64,000 nt of DNA, taken from NCBI GenBank assembly GCA_016271365.2, contig CM028129.1, positions 461,976,501-462,040,500 on the forward strand, in the 5' to 3' direction. This stretch comes from Neoceratodus forsteri. Taxonomy: Eukaryota > Chordata > Ceratodontiformes > Ceratodontidae. The notes beneath the pieces are model-generated. The model had not been told where the DNA came from and did no database searches. It saw only the letters and a program-made list of their open reading frames with translations. Within the stretch, counting starts at the first letter, position 1. The number at the start of each line of letters is the position of its first letter. Positions 1 to 8,432 of this stretch are shown here, one piece after another. Both the position numbers and the translations under genes were made by a program.

Positions 1-903
1 TGAGAACCGTAGTGGTTTTTTACTCTGCTTTGTTTTCTTTATTTGTTTCACACAAAGGCTTGTTGCCTCTATGATGGCAGTTTTGATTTTTCTCCATTGT
101 TCTTCCACCCCTCCTTTTTGGCCATTTGCTAGTTCATTCTTCAGGTATTCACTCATTTTGACAAAGTCAGCCCTTCTAAAGTCCAGTATCCTTGTTTTTG
201 TATGGCTTATCTCCATGGTTGTGCTCATTGTGAAGCACACTGTGCAGTGGTCACTTGTTTCCAGATGTCTACTGACTTCTAAATTTGTGATCCTCTCTCC
301 ATTTGAGACTACCAGGTCTAGTATTGCTCCCTCCCCAGTGGGTTCCAGTACTAGCTGTATAATGCCTGCCCCCTGCAGGGCATCGAGAGCGACCCTGCTC
401 TTGGATGTGGTTGCAGTACATGTCATCCAGTTAACATCTGGCATATTCAGGTCCCCCATAAACAGTGTCTCCCCTTTTTCATCCATTTTGAGAATGTCCT
501 CTATCATTTTCTTGTCCATTTCCTCCCCTTGAGACGGGGGTCTGTATACAACCCCTGTGTGGATTGTGATGCCATTCCCTGTCTCCAAGGTCACCCAGAG
601 TGCCTCTTGTCCTCCCCCTTTACTTTTTAGTTCTGTAGCTTTGATCCCTTCCTTTATGTATAGAGCTACTCCACCTCCTCTTTTACCTTCCCTGTCCCTT
701 CTATAGATTGTGTACCCTGGTATGTTGACATCCCAGTCATGGTTCTCCGTGTACCATGTTTCCGTGACTGCCACAATATCCAATTGTTCATCTTCCATCA
801 GGGCTGCAAGCTCAGGAAGCTTGTTTCCCAGACTACGGGCATTGGTACTCATTGCTCTCCATTTAATGTTGGCTTTATCCTTTTTTCTCCCCCATCCTTG
901 CTC
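1..903 (-). CDS. CR1-type LINE ORF2, apurinic-like endonuclease domain (open at window edge)
   Basis: On the minus strand the frame is open from just after a stop at 904-906 down to base 1, 301 codons without interruption, so the 3' part lies outside the window. The first in-frame Met is at 852. The product is the LINE endonuclease that nicks target DNA to prime reverse transcription. Visible in order: the N-terminal NARSLGNKLPEL motif, VTETW (catalytic Glu), the KRGGGVALY block, GDLNMPDVNW (metal and phosphate binding) and SDHCTV (catalytic Asp-His). Spacing and wording are those of CR1-group LINEs. After the domain comes a basic, lysine-rich linker. Unlike nearly every other coding relic here, it has no stop or frameshift, so it is a relatively young copy. 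The reverse transcriptase should lie left of the window. Confidence 0.85.
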
Positions 904-1082
904 TTATTGCCCTAGTCTATTTTTCCATTTACCCCTGTCCTGCCCTGTATTGAGCTCTGTGCCTCAGTGTTTACCTTACTACCTGCCATGTTTTGTGGGG
1001 GGAGGCTTGACATTTTTTGCATCTTATCAGCACCTCCCCCCTTGGCTAGTTTAAAAGCTTGCCAAGGAAGCATTTAAACGTG

Positions 1083-1245
1083 TCACATAGGAGCTTGGTT
1101 CCCCTTCATGGACAGATGCAGACAATCGTGCCAGTATAGACCTTTATCTCTCCAGGTGGACCCCCAGTCCCCAATGAAGCCAAAGCCCTATGCTCTGCAC
1201 CAGTTTTGCAACCATTCATTAAACTGCATGGTGTGCAGTACCCTA
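1083..1245 (-). pseudogene. CR1 ORF1 esterase-like C-terminal remnant
   Basis: Minus-strand translation in two overlapping frames gives FNEWLQNWCRA, GFGFIGDW and HDCLHLSMKGTKLL. These resemble the C-terminal end of the SGNH/GDSL esterase domain encoded by ORF1 of many CR1 LINEs, where a DGLHL block carries the catalytic Asp-His pair. Here the Gly is Cys. An internal stop and a frame change break it. It lies just upstream, in element orientation, of the endonuclease frame at 1-903, so the two are probably ORF1 and ORF2 of the same copy. The 5' side is cut off by the inverted-repeat element starting at 1341. Confidence 0.45.
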
Positions 1246-1340
1246 ACCTCACCCCTGCAATCAATATGTCTTTGATTACTGCTTTTATGCTTACTGTATT
1301 ACATAAATGAATGGTGATCCCTTACTGGACCTCTACCATA

Positions 1341-1885
1341 TTAAAGGGACACTGTCAACCTGTTTTTCATCATATTATTTCTAGTGGAAATCTCACATTT
1401 TATGATTGCTTACCCTCTCTAAAATTCACTGGTGTTGCTGTTTGTTTTGTCTGTCTCCTTGTTTATTAGAACTGAAATGCATGACAATGTATATTTATAA
1501 ACAACCTTGTTTTTGTTTACAATCTTGGTTCTGTTCTTACAGCATGCTTCCTGAGCATAAGAAACACACCCAAACTGTTTAGTCAATCATAAGGCAGTAG
1601 CCGCTTTAACTCCCACTGCATCATGAGGGGGCTAGGCTGTTTTGTGGTTATTCCCAAGTCCAGGAAAGTTGTATTTAGAGCTGATCAAGGAATGTAAACA
1701 AACCTGTTTTGGTGTGATAACACCAGTATGTTGGGAGTTCCTTTTTTCCTTTTTTAAAGAAAATACCAGTCAGAATCAAACTACCAGCTACATCAACAAT
1801 CTTTACAGAATTTTGGCAATCATAAAATATGTTTTTTAAACTAGGGACACTTTAAGACCTAAAGGGGTTGACAGTGTCCCTTTAA
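1341..1885. mobile_element. Non-autonomous inverted-repeat element with TTAA ends (piggyBac-like MITE)
   Basis: The two ends are a perfect 20-bp inverted repeat: TTAAAGGGACACTGTCAACC at 1341-1360 and its complement at 1866-1885. Each end carries TTAA, the target duplicated by piggyBac-type transposases. The 545-bp interior has no substantial ORF and is AT-rich. Elements of this shape are mobilised in trans. It sits against the CR1 ORF1 remnant. The superfamily is inferred from TTAA alone; no transposase was seen. Confidence 0.7.
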
Positions 1886-2222
1886 CACAAGACATAATGT
1901 TGGAACTTTTTCTACTTTATGTTTAACTTTAGGTATGGGTTCTCTTAAAGCAAAACTGACTTTAACCTGAACGCTGTATTTTCTATATATTTTTTTACTT
2001 GTATTTCACATTTTGTTATTGTTACATCTTTATTGGAATGTTCTGGAGTTCTCCTGTGTTTCTGTTTTATACACTGATGGAAAAGACCATATCTAGAAGT
2101 GTATGATGTAGTTTATGCCCTCTATTATCTCTTACACTTTTATCAGAATGCATTTATATTCGACTACAGAATGTTGAAGAGACATAAACCATATGACAGA
2201 GTTCCTAATGGTACTTATTTCA
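1886..2222. other. AT-rich sequence without recognised features
   Basis: I see no gene, repeat unit or RNA here. It separates the TTAA element from the GC-rich repeat field that begins near 2250. Confidence 0.5.
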
Positions 2223-2249
2223 GGTGTTTAAATCAGAAATCCACATTAG

Positions 2250-3384
2250 CCTGGATATTCAAAGGGGTTGCGCCTGGCGCAACCTCGCACTGCACCCCAG
2301 CAGGATATTGAGAAGGCTGCCTGGCACAGCGCAAAACCCGATGTACCGGAGTGCAATAATAATGTATGCGGTGCAGATGCAGGGGGCATGCCCATGCATA
2401 TGCAGCACATCCCGATATACATCCCGGGATGTGCAGCACATATGCTGGTGCAACCCTGCACTGCGCCACATGGGGGGCTCAAAGTTGAGCCCCTGCAGAG
2501 TAGGAGCAAATCCTGGCCACCCACAGGCAGGCTGCTGTATTGCAGTGTGCAACACAGCAGCCCAGCTGTGGATGGCCAGCCACCCACCCAGAACACCATC
2601 CCAAGCACACACAACCCTGGTGATCTAGTGGAACCCCCGCCTGTAGCCGTGATCACCATGGTATATGTCTAAAATGACATCCCTGGTAGTCTAGTGGCCC
2701 CCCAGTCCACGATACCCCAATGTGCAGGAAACAAGACTATCTCTGGTGGTATAGTGGCCCCCCCGAGTCCCCGAATCCCTGACAATTGGTGATATGAGGT
2801 CCCTGGTGGTCTAATGGAAGCCCCCCCCCGCCTGTTGCCATGATCGCAGTACAATCCCGTATCGTAATGCCCTGGTGACCCAGTGGTAACCCCATCCACA
2901 CAGAACCCCATGCCCACCCCACTCCCCCCCATGTCATCAGTGGCAACTGCATCCCGCCCGCACACCGCCCAGCCGCCCACTGAATGACAGGTACAATTGG
3001 GCTGTAAGCCCATTGGTCCCCAGTGAGGACCAATGGGCTTGCAGAGCATGCTGTACTAGACAATCCCAATTATTTGAATGATTCCAGGCATCTTCCAGTT
3101 CTATTTGGTGATAATGGAACCGATTCACAAAGGTCACTACAAGCTGTGCTAAAAGCAGATTGCACCAATTGCTGGTGCACCAGGGACCCTGCACCTGATT
3201 CCCTATCAGGTAGGGGTCCAGTGGCAAAGTCCCAAAGTGTGTGGCAACTGTGGCTGTGCACCAAACAGATGGCACATCTGCAAGGTTTGCCACAAGCTGC
3301 AGGGTGGTTGGATGGCAGCTGCACCCATGGACAGCAACTGTGCCTAGTGGTCCCCCCATCCCCAACATCCCCCATATATTATTA
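2250..3384. repeat. GC-rich repeat field with tRNA-Glu-5'-end-like motifs
   Basis: The first part (2250-2600) is rich in short palindromes built on GTGCAGC/GCTGCAC. From 2620 a degenerate motif close to CCCTGGTGGTCTAGTGG recurs near 2620, 2683, 2738, 2799 and 2868, each followed by a C-rich run, spaced about 55-70 bp. A 14-bp perfect hairpin lies at 3006-3019/3027-3040 (AAGCCCATTGGTCC). Six-frame reading yields many overlapping 80-140-codon frames on both strands, which is what GC-rich repeats produce by chance; none resembles a protein. The same motif continues in the foldback that follows. Confidence 0.6.
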
Positions 3385-4035
3385 AATATCTTTCAATGGT
3401 GGTCTAGTAGACCCCCTCCTTATACCCAATGCCCCCTACATTTCCCTAGTGGTTTAGCACCCCCCCATCCCTGATGTCCCCAATAAATATTTATATATCT
3501 TTCCCTGTGGTCTAGTGGACCTCCCTCCTTATCGTGGATGTTCCCCATATTTCTCTGGTGGACCAGCAGACCCCCTCCCTATCCATGATGTCCCCCCTAA
3601 ATATTAATGTACCTCAACCCTGACAGGCAGTGCTCCACCATCCCTCTCCCCATCCCATCCCTGAGATGGCGACTAGCACAGCACTCTGCTCTCCACCAGG
3701 GCTGGCTGCCAACTGAGCTGTCAATGAACGTATACTGTATATAGTGTTGGCAACCCAGTCAGTGGCTAGCTATGGTGGAGAGTGGAGGGCTATACCAGTC
3801 ACTGGCTCAGGGATGGGTTGGGGGAGTGGGGTGGTGGGGCACTGCCTTCTGAGGTTGGGGGTAGGGATCCACTAGACCACCAGGGAAAGAAATATAAACA
3901 TTTATTGTGGACATTGGGGATAGGGCGAGGGGTCCGCTAGACCACCAGGGAATGATATATAAATATTTATGCAGGACATCAGGGATAGGGAGGGAGGTCC
4001 ACTAGACCATGAGAGACATACGAAATTTAACTAAA
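3385..4035. repeat. Long foldback (inverted repeat) built of ~55-bp tandem units
   Basis: The left arm has four degenerate units (motifs near 3392, 3441, 3500 and 3552) of the form CCCTGGTGGTCTAGTGGACC, C-rich run, ATGTCCCC, AAATATTTATATAT. The right arm carries the complement near 3869, 3927 and 3995. Inside the units the arms also pair through GGCAGTGCYCCACCA (3624 and complement near 3840) and a CTCTCCACCA block. The centre is near 3716-3760. The strand-symmetric layout suggests a foldback transposable element or a palindromic satellite. No ORF is credible. Confidence 0.65.
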
Positions 4036-4384
4036 AGGGGATTGGGGCTTGAGGGGACCATGGTACAAGTTCCCTTCCAGCCAGGGAGGGCTCCAGGGGT
4101 GGCACATGGTCTCTTATCCTCCCAGAGGACACACTTCTAAGTACTCATAGATTATGCCTAGCTGATTTAATGGTTCTTGAAATTTTCCCTTTCTGAGAGT
4201 TTTGTGAATCCCAAATCAGAGAATATGGCAGCCTGCATCTGCCGCAAGCCCTCTTGAGCCATGTCACAGCCCATTGTGTGCCACAAGGATGGTGCAACCC
4301 CCCTTTGGCACATGCAGCTCATTTGATGCAGGCTGCATTTGTGAATTGTTCCCAGCATATCTTTTAGAGCAAGTCGCACCTTGC

Positions 4385-4650
4385 ACCATCCCTTGTGTCA
4401 GTGGCTCAGCAGGTTGCACACTCACCTCTGAGGCTGGAAGATCAGAACACTGTGGGTTCTTGCCCCACACCAGGCACTTGGGTTAAATCCCAATACTGAC
4501 ACTGTGGTGCAGCATGAGGTGGGTGCTGCGCTCCTGAGGTGCCGTCTTTTGGATGATACGTTAAACCAAGGTCCCATCTGCATGTTCTGGTGGTAGTTCC
4601 GGTGGATGTTAAAGATCACTTGGCACTTCTTGAAAAGAGTAGGGGTGTTT
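4385..4650 (+). mobile_element. V-SINE/HE1-like SINE, 5' part (split by LINE insertion)
   Basis: A tRNA-derived head is visible (box-A-like CAGTGGCTCAGC; box-B-like GTGGGTTCTTGCCCCAC near 4453), followed by the conserved central domain: GGTGCCGTCTTTTGGATGA, ACGTTAAACCAAGGTC, TTAAAGATCACTTGGCACTT. This core is the one in SINEs of sharks and other fishes (HE1/V-SINE type). It stops at 4650 in AGAGTAGGGGTGTTT. The missing 3' half resumes at 16471, beyond an 11.8-kb insertion. Confidence 0.75.
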
Positions 4651-5585
4651 TTATTGAAAATATCCGCAAAATAATCACACAAACTATCTTAGTACAACAT
4701 CACATTAATACATACAGGCTCCTTTTTTCTTCCTCTTCCAGATCCATCCCCTGAGTATCTAATTCCCCTCCTTTATTTCCCCTCTCTCTTATATGATCTT
4801 TATGCATATTTTTTTAATAAACAAACAGCCCCTCCACCACACCATCACACGTGCTCTTGCATGAAATCTTAAATCCATTCTGTAAACCTCTTGCAATGCA
4901 TTCTCAACTATAGTGTACAATACAGGGTATGGCATAACTTTTTGTTGAAATAAAAACTGGCATCTTCCCTGCCATAAAAAATATTTTAAACATGCACACA
5001 AAACATTTAACATTCTGATGTCATATTGTCTTCCTATCTGTGCAAAATTCCCCAAGACTATCCACACTGTCATCCAAGGAATCTTCCACATTTTTGCCAG
5101 ATAATTCCATAAGCCTACTGTACATGTACATTCTAATAGAAAATGTTCTTGGGGTTTCCAACTCCTCTTCACAGTCAGGATACAAACAATTCCTGTCCTC
5201 CACTGCTTTATGCTTGTGGTTCGCTCTCACCCCTATCCTTCCATGTACACATAGCCATTGCACATCCCACATTCATTTCCGAATTCTGGGGTTCGTTATG
5301 ACTTGACATACCAAATTATTCTGTCCTATCTCACAGTGTTTAAACAGAGGCTCTATTGGTCCTATATTTGCTAGCATCTGATGGTACAGTTGTCTCGTTT
5401 TTTGCAACATCTTTTGTTTTGTAATACCCCACTTACACATTTTTTGAAATGTGACTTTCAAAGCGTTCTTCAACTTTATTGCTCCTGCAATCTGCACTGG
5501 GGCATTATTCCATCTCCCCAATATACCGTGAAAGGTATTTCTCTACCATTCTCTAACTAGTACTGCTTTTGCTGCAAAGATAGGC
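4651..5585 (-). pseudogene. Tx1-like ORF2, C-terminal part
   Basis: Minus-strand frames include GRWNNAPVQ (frame ending 5273), WDVQWLCVHGRIGVRANHKH and NRNCLYPDCEEELETP (frame 5272-5021), then HFLLECTCTVGLWNYLA (frame 5172-4789). Together they form the usual C-terminal Cys/His cluster of L1/Tx1 ORF2 (CLYPDC followed by HFLLEC). At least three frame breaks are present. The coding sense continues exactly from 7575 once the PLE and one copy of its 14-bp duplication are removed. Sequence below about 4790 would be the 3' UTR. Confidence 0.7.
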
Positions 5586-5602
5586 ATTATATTTGCTTTG
5601 CA

Positions 5603-5925
5603 AGTATATATTTCCAATGCTTTATTGTAGTTGCCGCAGCCAAAAATTAGCACAGCTGCCCATGCAGTTCAGGCTCCCAATCTCAACTAGTTTCACACTA
5701 CAAGTGCTTCATCAGGAGGATGAAGACCCACATTCCCACACCCTTTAAAAAGGACACACTTAAAGAAATAGCAACAAGTACAAGAAAAATAGGTGTATAA
5801 TACAAATTAGCAATTGATTTGCTATGTAAAACAAACTGCTCTTTATCTACAGTGATCAAAACCCATTTTCTTATTGGCTTATGATTGATTCAGCATATGA
5901 TAATGCAAACATATATATTATAACA
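5603..5925 (-). repeat. PLE terminal repeat, 3' copy
   Basis: This is the complement of 7169-7490. It contains a hammerhead-like motif in the sense of the PLE, a CAATAAAGCATTGG tail with a polyadenylation-like signal, and at its inner end (5881-5922) an inverted copy of the first 13 codons of the surviving coding region (MIDSAYDNAN on the plus strand). The repeat therefore includes coding sequence, not only the non-coding terminal repeat. Confidence 0.8.
5674..5730 (-). ncRNA. Hammerhead-ribozyme-like motif, PLE 3' terminal repeat
   Basis: On the minus strand: CTGATGA (complement of 5709-5715), one extra A, stem II GCACT-TGT-AGTGT (5707-5695), an intact GAAA (5694-5691), then ACTAGT with U at the cleavage position (GUU, 5687-5685). 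ACTAGT is self-complementary and could form the very short stem III typical of PLE hammerheads, perhaps as a dimer. Stem I starts with GAG/CTC and continues after an internal loop with GGAG/CTTC. Hammerheads are known in terminal repeats of Penelope-like elements. Activity is untested. Confidence 0.55.
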
Positions 5926-6249
5926 ATTATAAAAAATCAATCCTTCAGCAAAGCTGTATTGAGGATTTAGTGCAAATATATAAAATACACTATAACCATG
6001 TAATGGGTTAGGGGTTGGAAAGGGTTTGGAACAGGAAGGGGGAGGAGAGGCATCTCACATGTACAAATCATTTTGGTACCTGGTTGACATAGCAATTAAC
6101 TGTACTTTTAACCATAATGTCCAGGTACAACTTACTAGACAGAATCCATAGTCCTGAATTGTACTGCTTAATAATATTGTAATAAGCACCATCTAGAGGA
6201 AAAAGAAGAAAAAGCAATAATTAGCACAAATGCCATTATTTCAACAAAT

Positions 6250-7199
6250 TATGAAGCCTAAGTACAGATTAATTATTTCCTTCTCATATTAATCAAAGGC
6301 ATGACATTGAATTTGTCATTTAATCCTGGTGGCCATAGGTCCCCCAGTGTATAGATCCAAAATGCCTCTCTGTTTAATAATAAATCATTAATATTACCAC
6401 CACGTGGACCTAACTTGACTACTTCAATTGCACAGAATTTGAATTCATGCTTTTTGTTATCTGTCTTATGCTTACAGCAATGAATAGCCAATGCACTTCT
6501 ATCATCGCCTTTTAATATGCTACGCATATGCTCACCTATCCTAACTTTAAGTTGCCTTGATGTTTTACCAATATAGAAGGCCCCACATATGCATGTAGCC
6601 AAATATATCAGATTTTCAGTAACACAACTACAGAAGGCTCTCATGGTGAAAGTTCTAGTTATATTAACTGTTGTAAAAGTTGTACTTTTCATGATTGTTG
6701 AACAATATTTACAGTTACCACACATGAATGTACCACTTGGCTTTCATGGTAACCACATACTCTTGCCTCTTTTCACCTTTTGAACAGGCTGATAACTATT
6801 CGTAACCATGTCTCCTATATTTTTACCACAACGATATACAATTTGTGGTGAATTTTTTCCAATTTCTCTCAATTTTGGTTCTAACTCTAGAAGTGGCCAA
6901 TGTTTTTTAATGATATCAACCAAACATTTAGATTGCCTACAAAAAGTGGTGACTAAATGTATTTGGCCATCAGGCTCATGGTGTTTAGTTTTTGGTCTCA
7001 TAACCTCTTCTCAGCTAGTATTAATGACCTCATCCATGGCATCTTCCACCAATTTTCTGCTGTAACCTCTATCTAAAAATCTATTACACATGTCAACACC
7101 ATGTGTTATAAAGTCACTGTCAGAGGTACAATTTCTCCATGCTCTAAGTAATTGGGCTCTAATATATAAATTTGCATTATCATATGCTGAATCAATCAT
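6250..7199 (-). pseudogene. PLE protein, RT thumb to GIY-YIG endonuclease
   Basis: Three successive minus-strand frames make up the C-terminal half of a PLE protein. Frame 7199-7011 has RNCTSDSDFITHGVDMCNRF and RGYSRKLVEDA, the region after the RT palm. Frame 7001-6744 has LVTTFCRQSKCLVDIIKKHW and PQIVYRCGKNIGDM. Frame 6725-6273 is the GIY-YIG nuclease: CGNCKYC, NLIYLATCICGAFYIGKTSR, a catalytic-type Arg in KVRIGEH, and catalytic-type Glu in LLNREAFWIYTLGDLWP, ending in GLNDKFN. PLE proteins couple RT to this endonuclease for target-primed insertion. The nuclease frame is intact over 150 codons, but frame changes upstream and loss of the RT make the copy inactive. Confidence 0.85.
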
Positions 7200-7490
7200 G
7201 ATCCAATTAGAAAATGGGTTTTGATCACTGTAGATAAAGAGTAGTTTGTTTTACACAGCAAATTAATTGCTAGTTTGTATTATACACCTATTTTTCTCGT
7301 ACTTGTTGCTATTTCTTTAAGTGTGTCCTTTTTGAAGGGTGTGGGCATGTGGATCTTCATCCTCCTGATGATGCACTTGTAGTACAAAACTAGTCGAAGT
7401 TGGCAGCCTGAACTGCATGGGTGGCTGTGCCAATTTTTGGCTGTGGCAACTACAATAAAGCATTGGAAATATATGCCTGCAGTGCTATTG
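7169..7490 (+). repeat. PLE terminal repeat, 5' (inverted) copy
   Basis: This is the complement of 5603-5925. It overlaps the first codons of the surviving PLE coding region at 7169-7199 and extends outward to CATTGGAAATATAT near 7485. Its orientation is opposite to that of a normal direct 5' terminal repeat. Confidence 0.8.
7351..7412 (+). ncRNA. Hammerhead-ribozyme-like motif, decayed copy
   Basis: Plus strand: CTGATGA at 7365-7371, stem II GCACT-TGT-AGTAC (7373-7385), then AAAA (7386-7389) where GAAA is required, then ACTAGTC (GUC at 7393-7395). Relative to the copy at 5674-5730 the outer stem II pair changes from G-U to G-C, which keeps pairing, while a C-G pair becomes C-A. Loss of the G of GAAA should abolish cleavage. 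It lies antisense to the PLE coding frame. Confidence 0.5.
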
Positions 7491-7574
7491 TTTCTTTGTT
7501 TGCACTGCGGATTACTTTGAAGCATCCGTGTGTGGAGCTGAGGATTTATTCTTACACACAATTATATTTGCTTT

Positions 7575-7799
7575 CCAGAATACAATGAAAAAACACACAG
7601 GTTTTATCATCCCTAACCTGCCCCTATCTATAGGTAGGTATATAAGCTCTCTCTTCACTGGGTTCAGGCGACTGTCCCATAGCATTTGAAAAAACACTCA
7701 ATATACCCTGGTCTCTAAAGCCAGCAGTAAGGGAAACACCCCATGTACATATAAAAACATAGGGAGCATAAACTGCCTAATAATATGTACAGTTTTTAG
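7575..7799 (-). pseudogene. Tx1-like ORF2, segment between RT and C-terminus
   Basis: Minus-strand reading gives KTVHIIRQFMLPMFLYVHGV, one stop, then WDSRLNPVKRELIYLPIDRG and GMIKPVCFFIVFWKANI. The KRELIYLP-RG-LG block is the conserved post-RT region of Tx1/L1 ORF2. The left end joins 5585 across the PLE; the right end joins about 11764 across the L2-like LINE (WELS on the right, LKTVH on the left). Confidence 0.75.
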
Positions 7800-8432
7800 T
7801 TTATTTTTATTTTATTTTTTTATTTTATTTATTGAGGTTTTGGAAAAGTACATTTGAGTCAGAGACTTCTTTACAAAGTCACAGAAATCAGATACAAAAC
7901 AGACATTACATGGCAATTCACCTTCACCAGGGCACAAAGCAAGCTATGTACATAGAACAGGGAAAAGGCTAACAGATTGATACTAGGAATAATAAGCACA
8001 GTTTTTAAACAATACACTGATAATACTCAGAAATCAAGCTGAACCTGATAGACTTAGGCTGGAGACTCAACGGGGGTGGGAAATAAGCCGGCCAGAGGCC
8101 TTAGTCAGGGAAGGAAAGGTGATCAGTGGCAATCACAGTAATTAGAAGACTAGAGATGTTCCTTATGCTGAGTTTTGAAGGTGCCAATTCGGTTTTCGTT
8201 AGCAAGAGAGGTGGGTAGGCCATTCATCCAAGATGGGGCTCTGTAGCTAAAGAACCTTTGGAATTTGGAGATATGGCAGTGGGGTACTGTGAGTAGCTAC
8301 TTAACAGACCTTTGAGTGTGCTTAAGTGCCAGGGCCGAGTGGATTAGAGGTGTGAGCCCAGGGGGTGAGGCCAAGGATAACCTTGTTTATCATGAGGCAG
8401 GCGTGGTACCTGATTCTGTTTTCGAGGTTGAG

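Larger units (their letters stand above)
5600..7560 (-). mobile_element. Penelope-like element (PLE) with inverted terminal repeats
   Basis: The element is bounded by a perfect 14-bp direct repeat, ATTATATTTGCTTT, at 5586-5599 and 7561-7574. Its ends are about 320-bp inverted repeats (5603-5925 against 7169-7490, roughly 92% alike by eye). The central part encodes the RT thumb, connector and GIY-YIG endonuclease on the minus strand. The RT palm is missing, so this copy is 5' truncated. The 3' end in element sense carries an AATAAA. Inverted or tandem terminal repeats and 5' truncation are typical of Penelope elements. It lies inside the ORF2 of the Tx1-like LINE. Confidence 0.85.

Noticed and set aside
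71..532. 153-codon plus-strand frame at the left edge
   Set aside because: It is antisense to the CR1 endonuclease and shows no protein family of its own.
2224..2672. Cluster of 80-137-codon frames on both strands
   Set aside because: GC-rich palindromic repeats lack stop codons by composition; four overlapping frames cannot all be real and none has a domain.
2669..3474. Several 100-143-codon frames
   Set aside because: They lie in the tRNA-Glu-like repeat field and follow the repeat units.
3869..3886. Functional tRNA-Glu gene
   Set aside because: Only the first 18 nt match; anticodon arm, box B and acceptor 3' side are absent.
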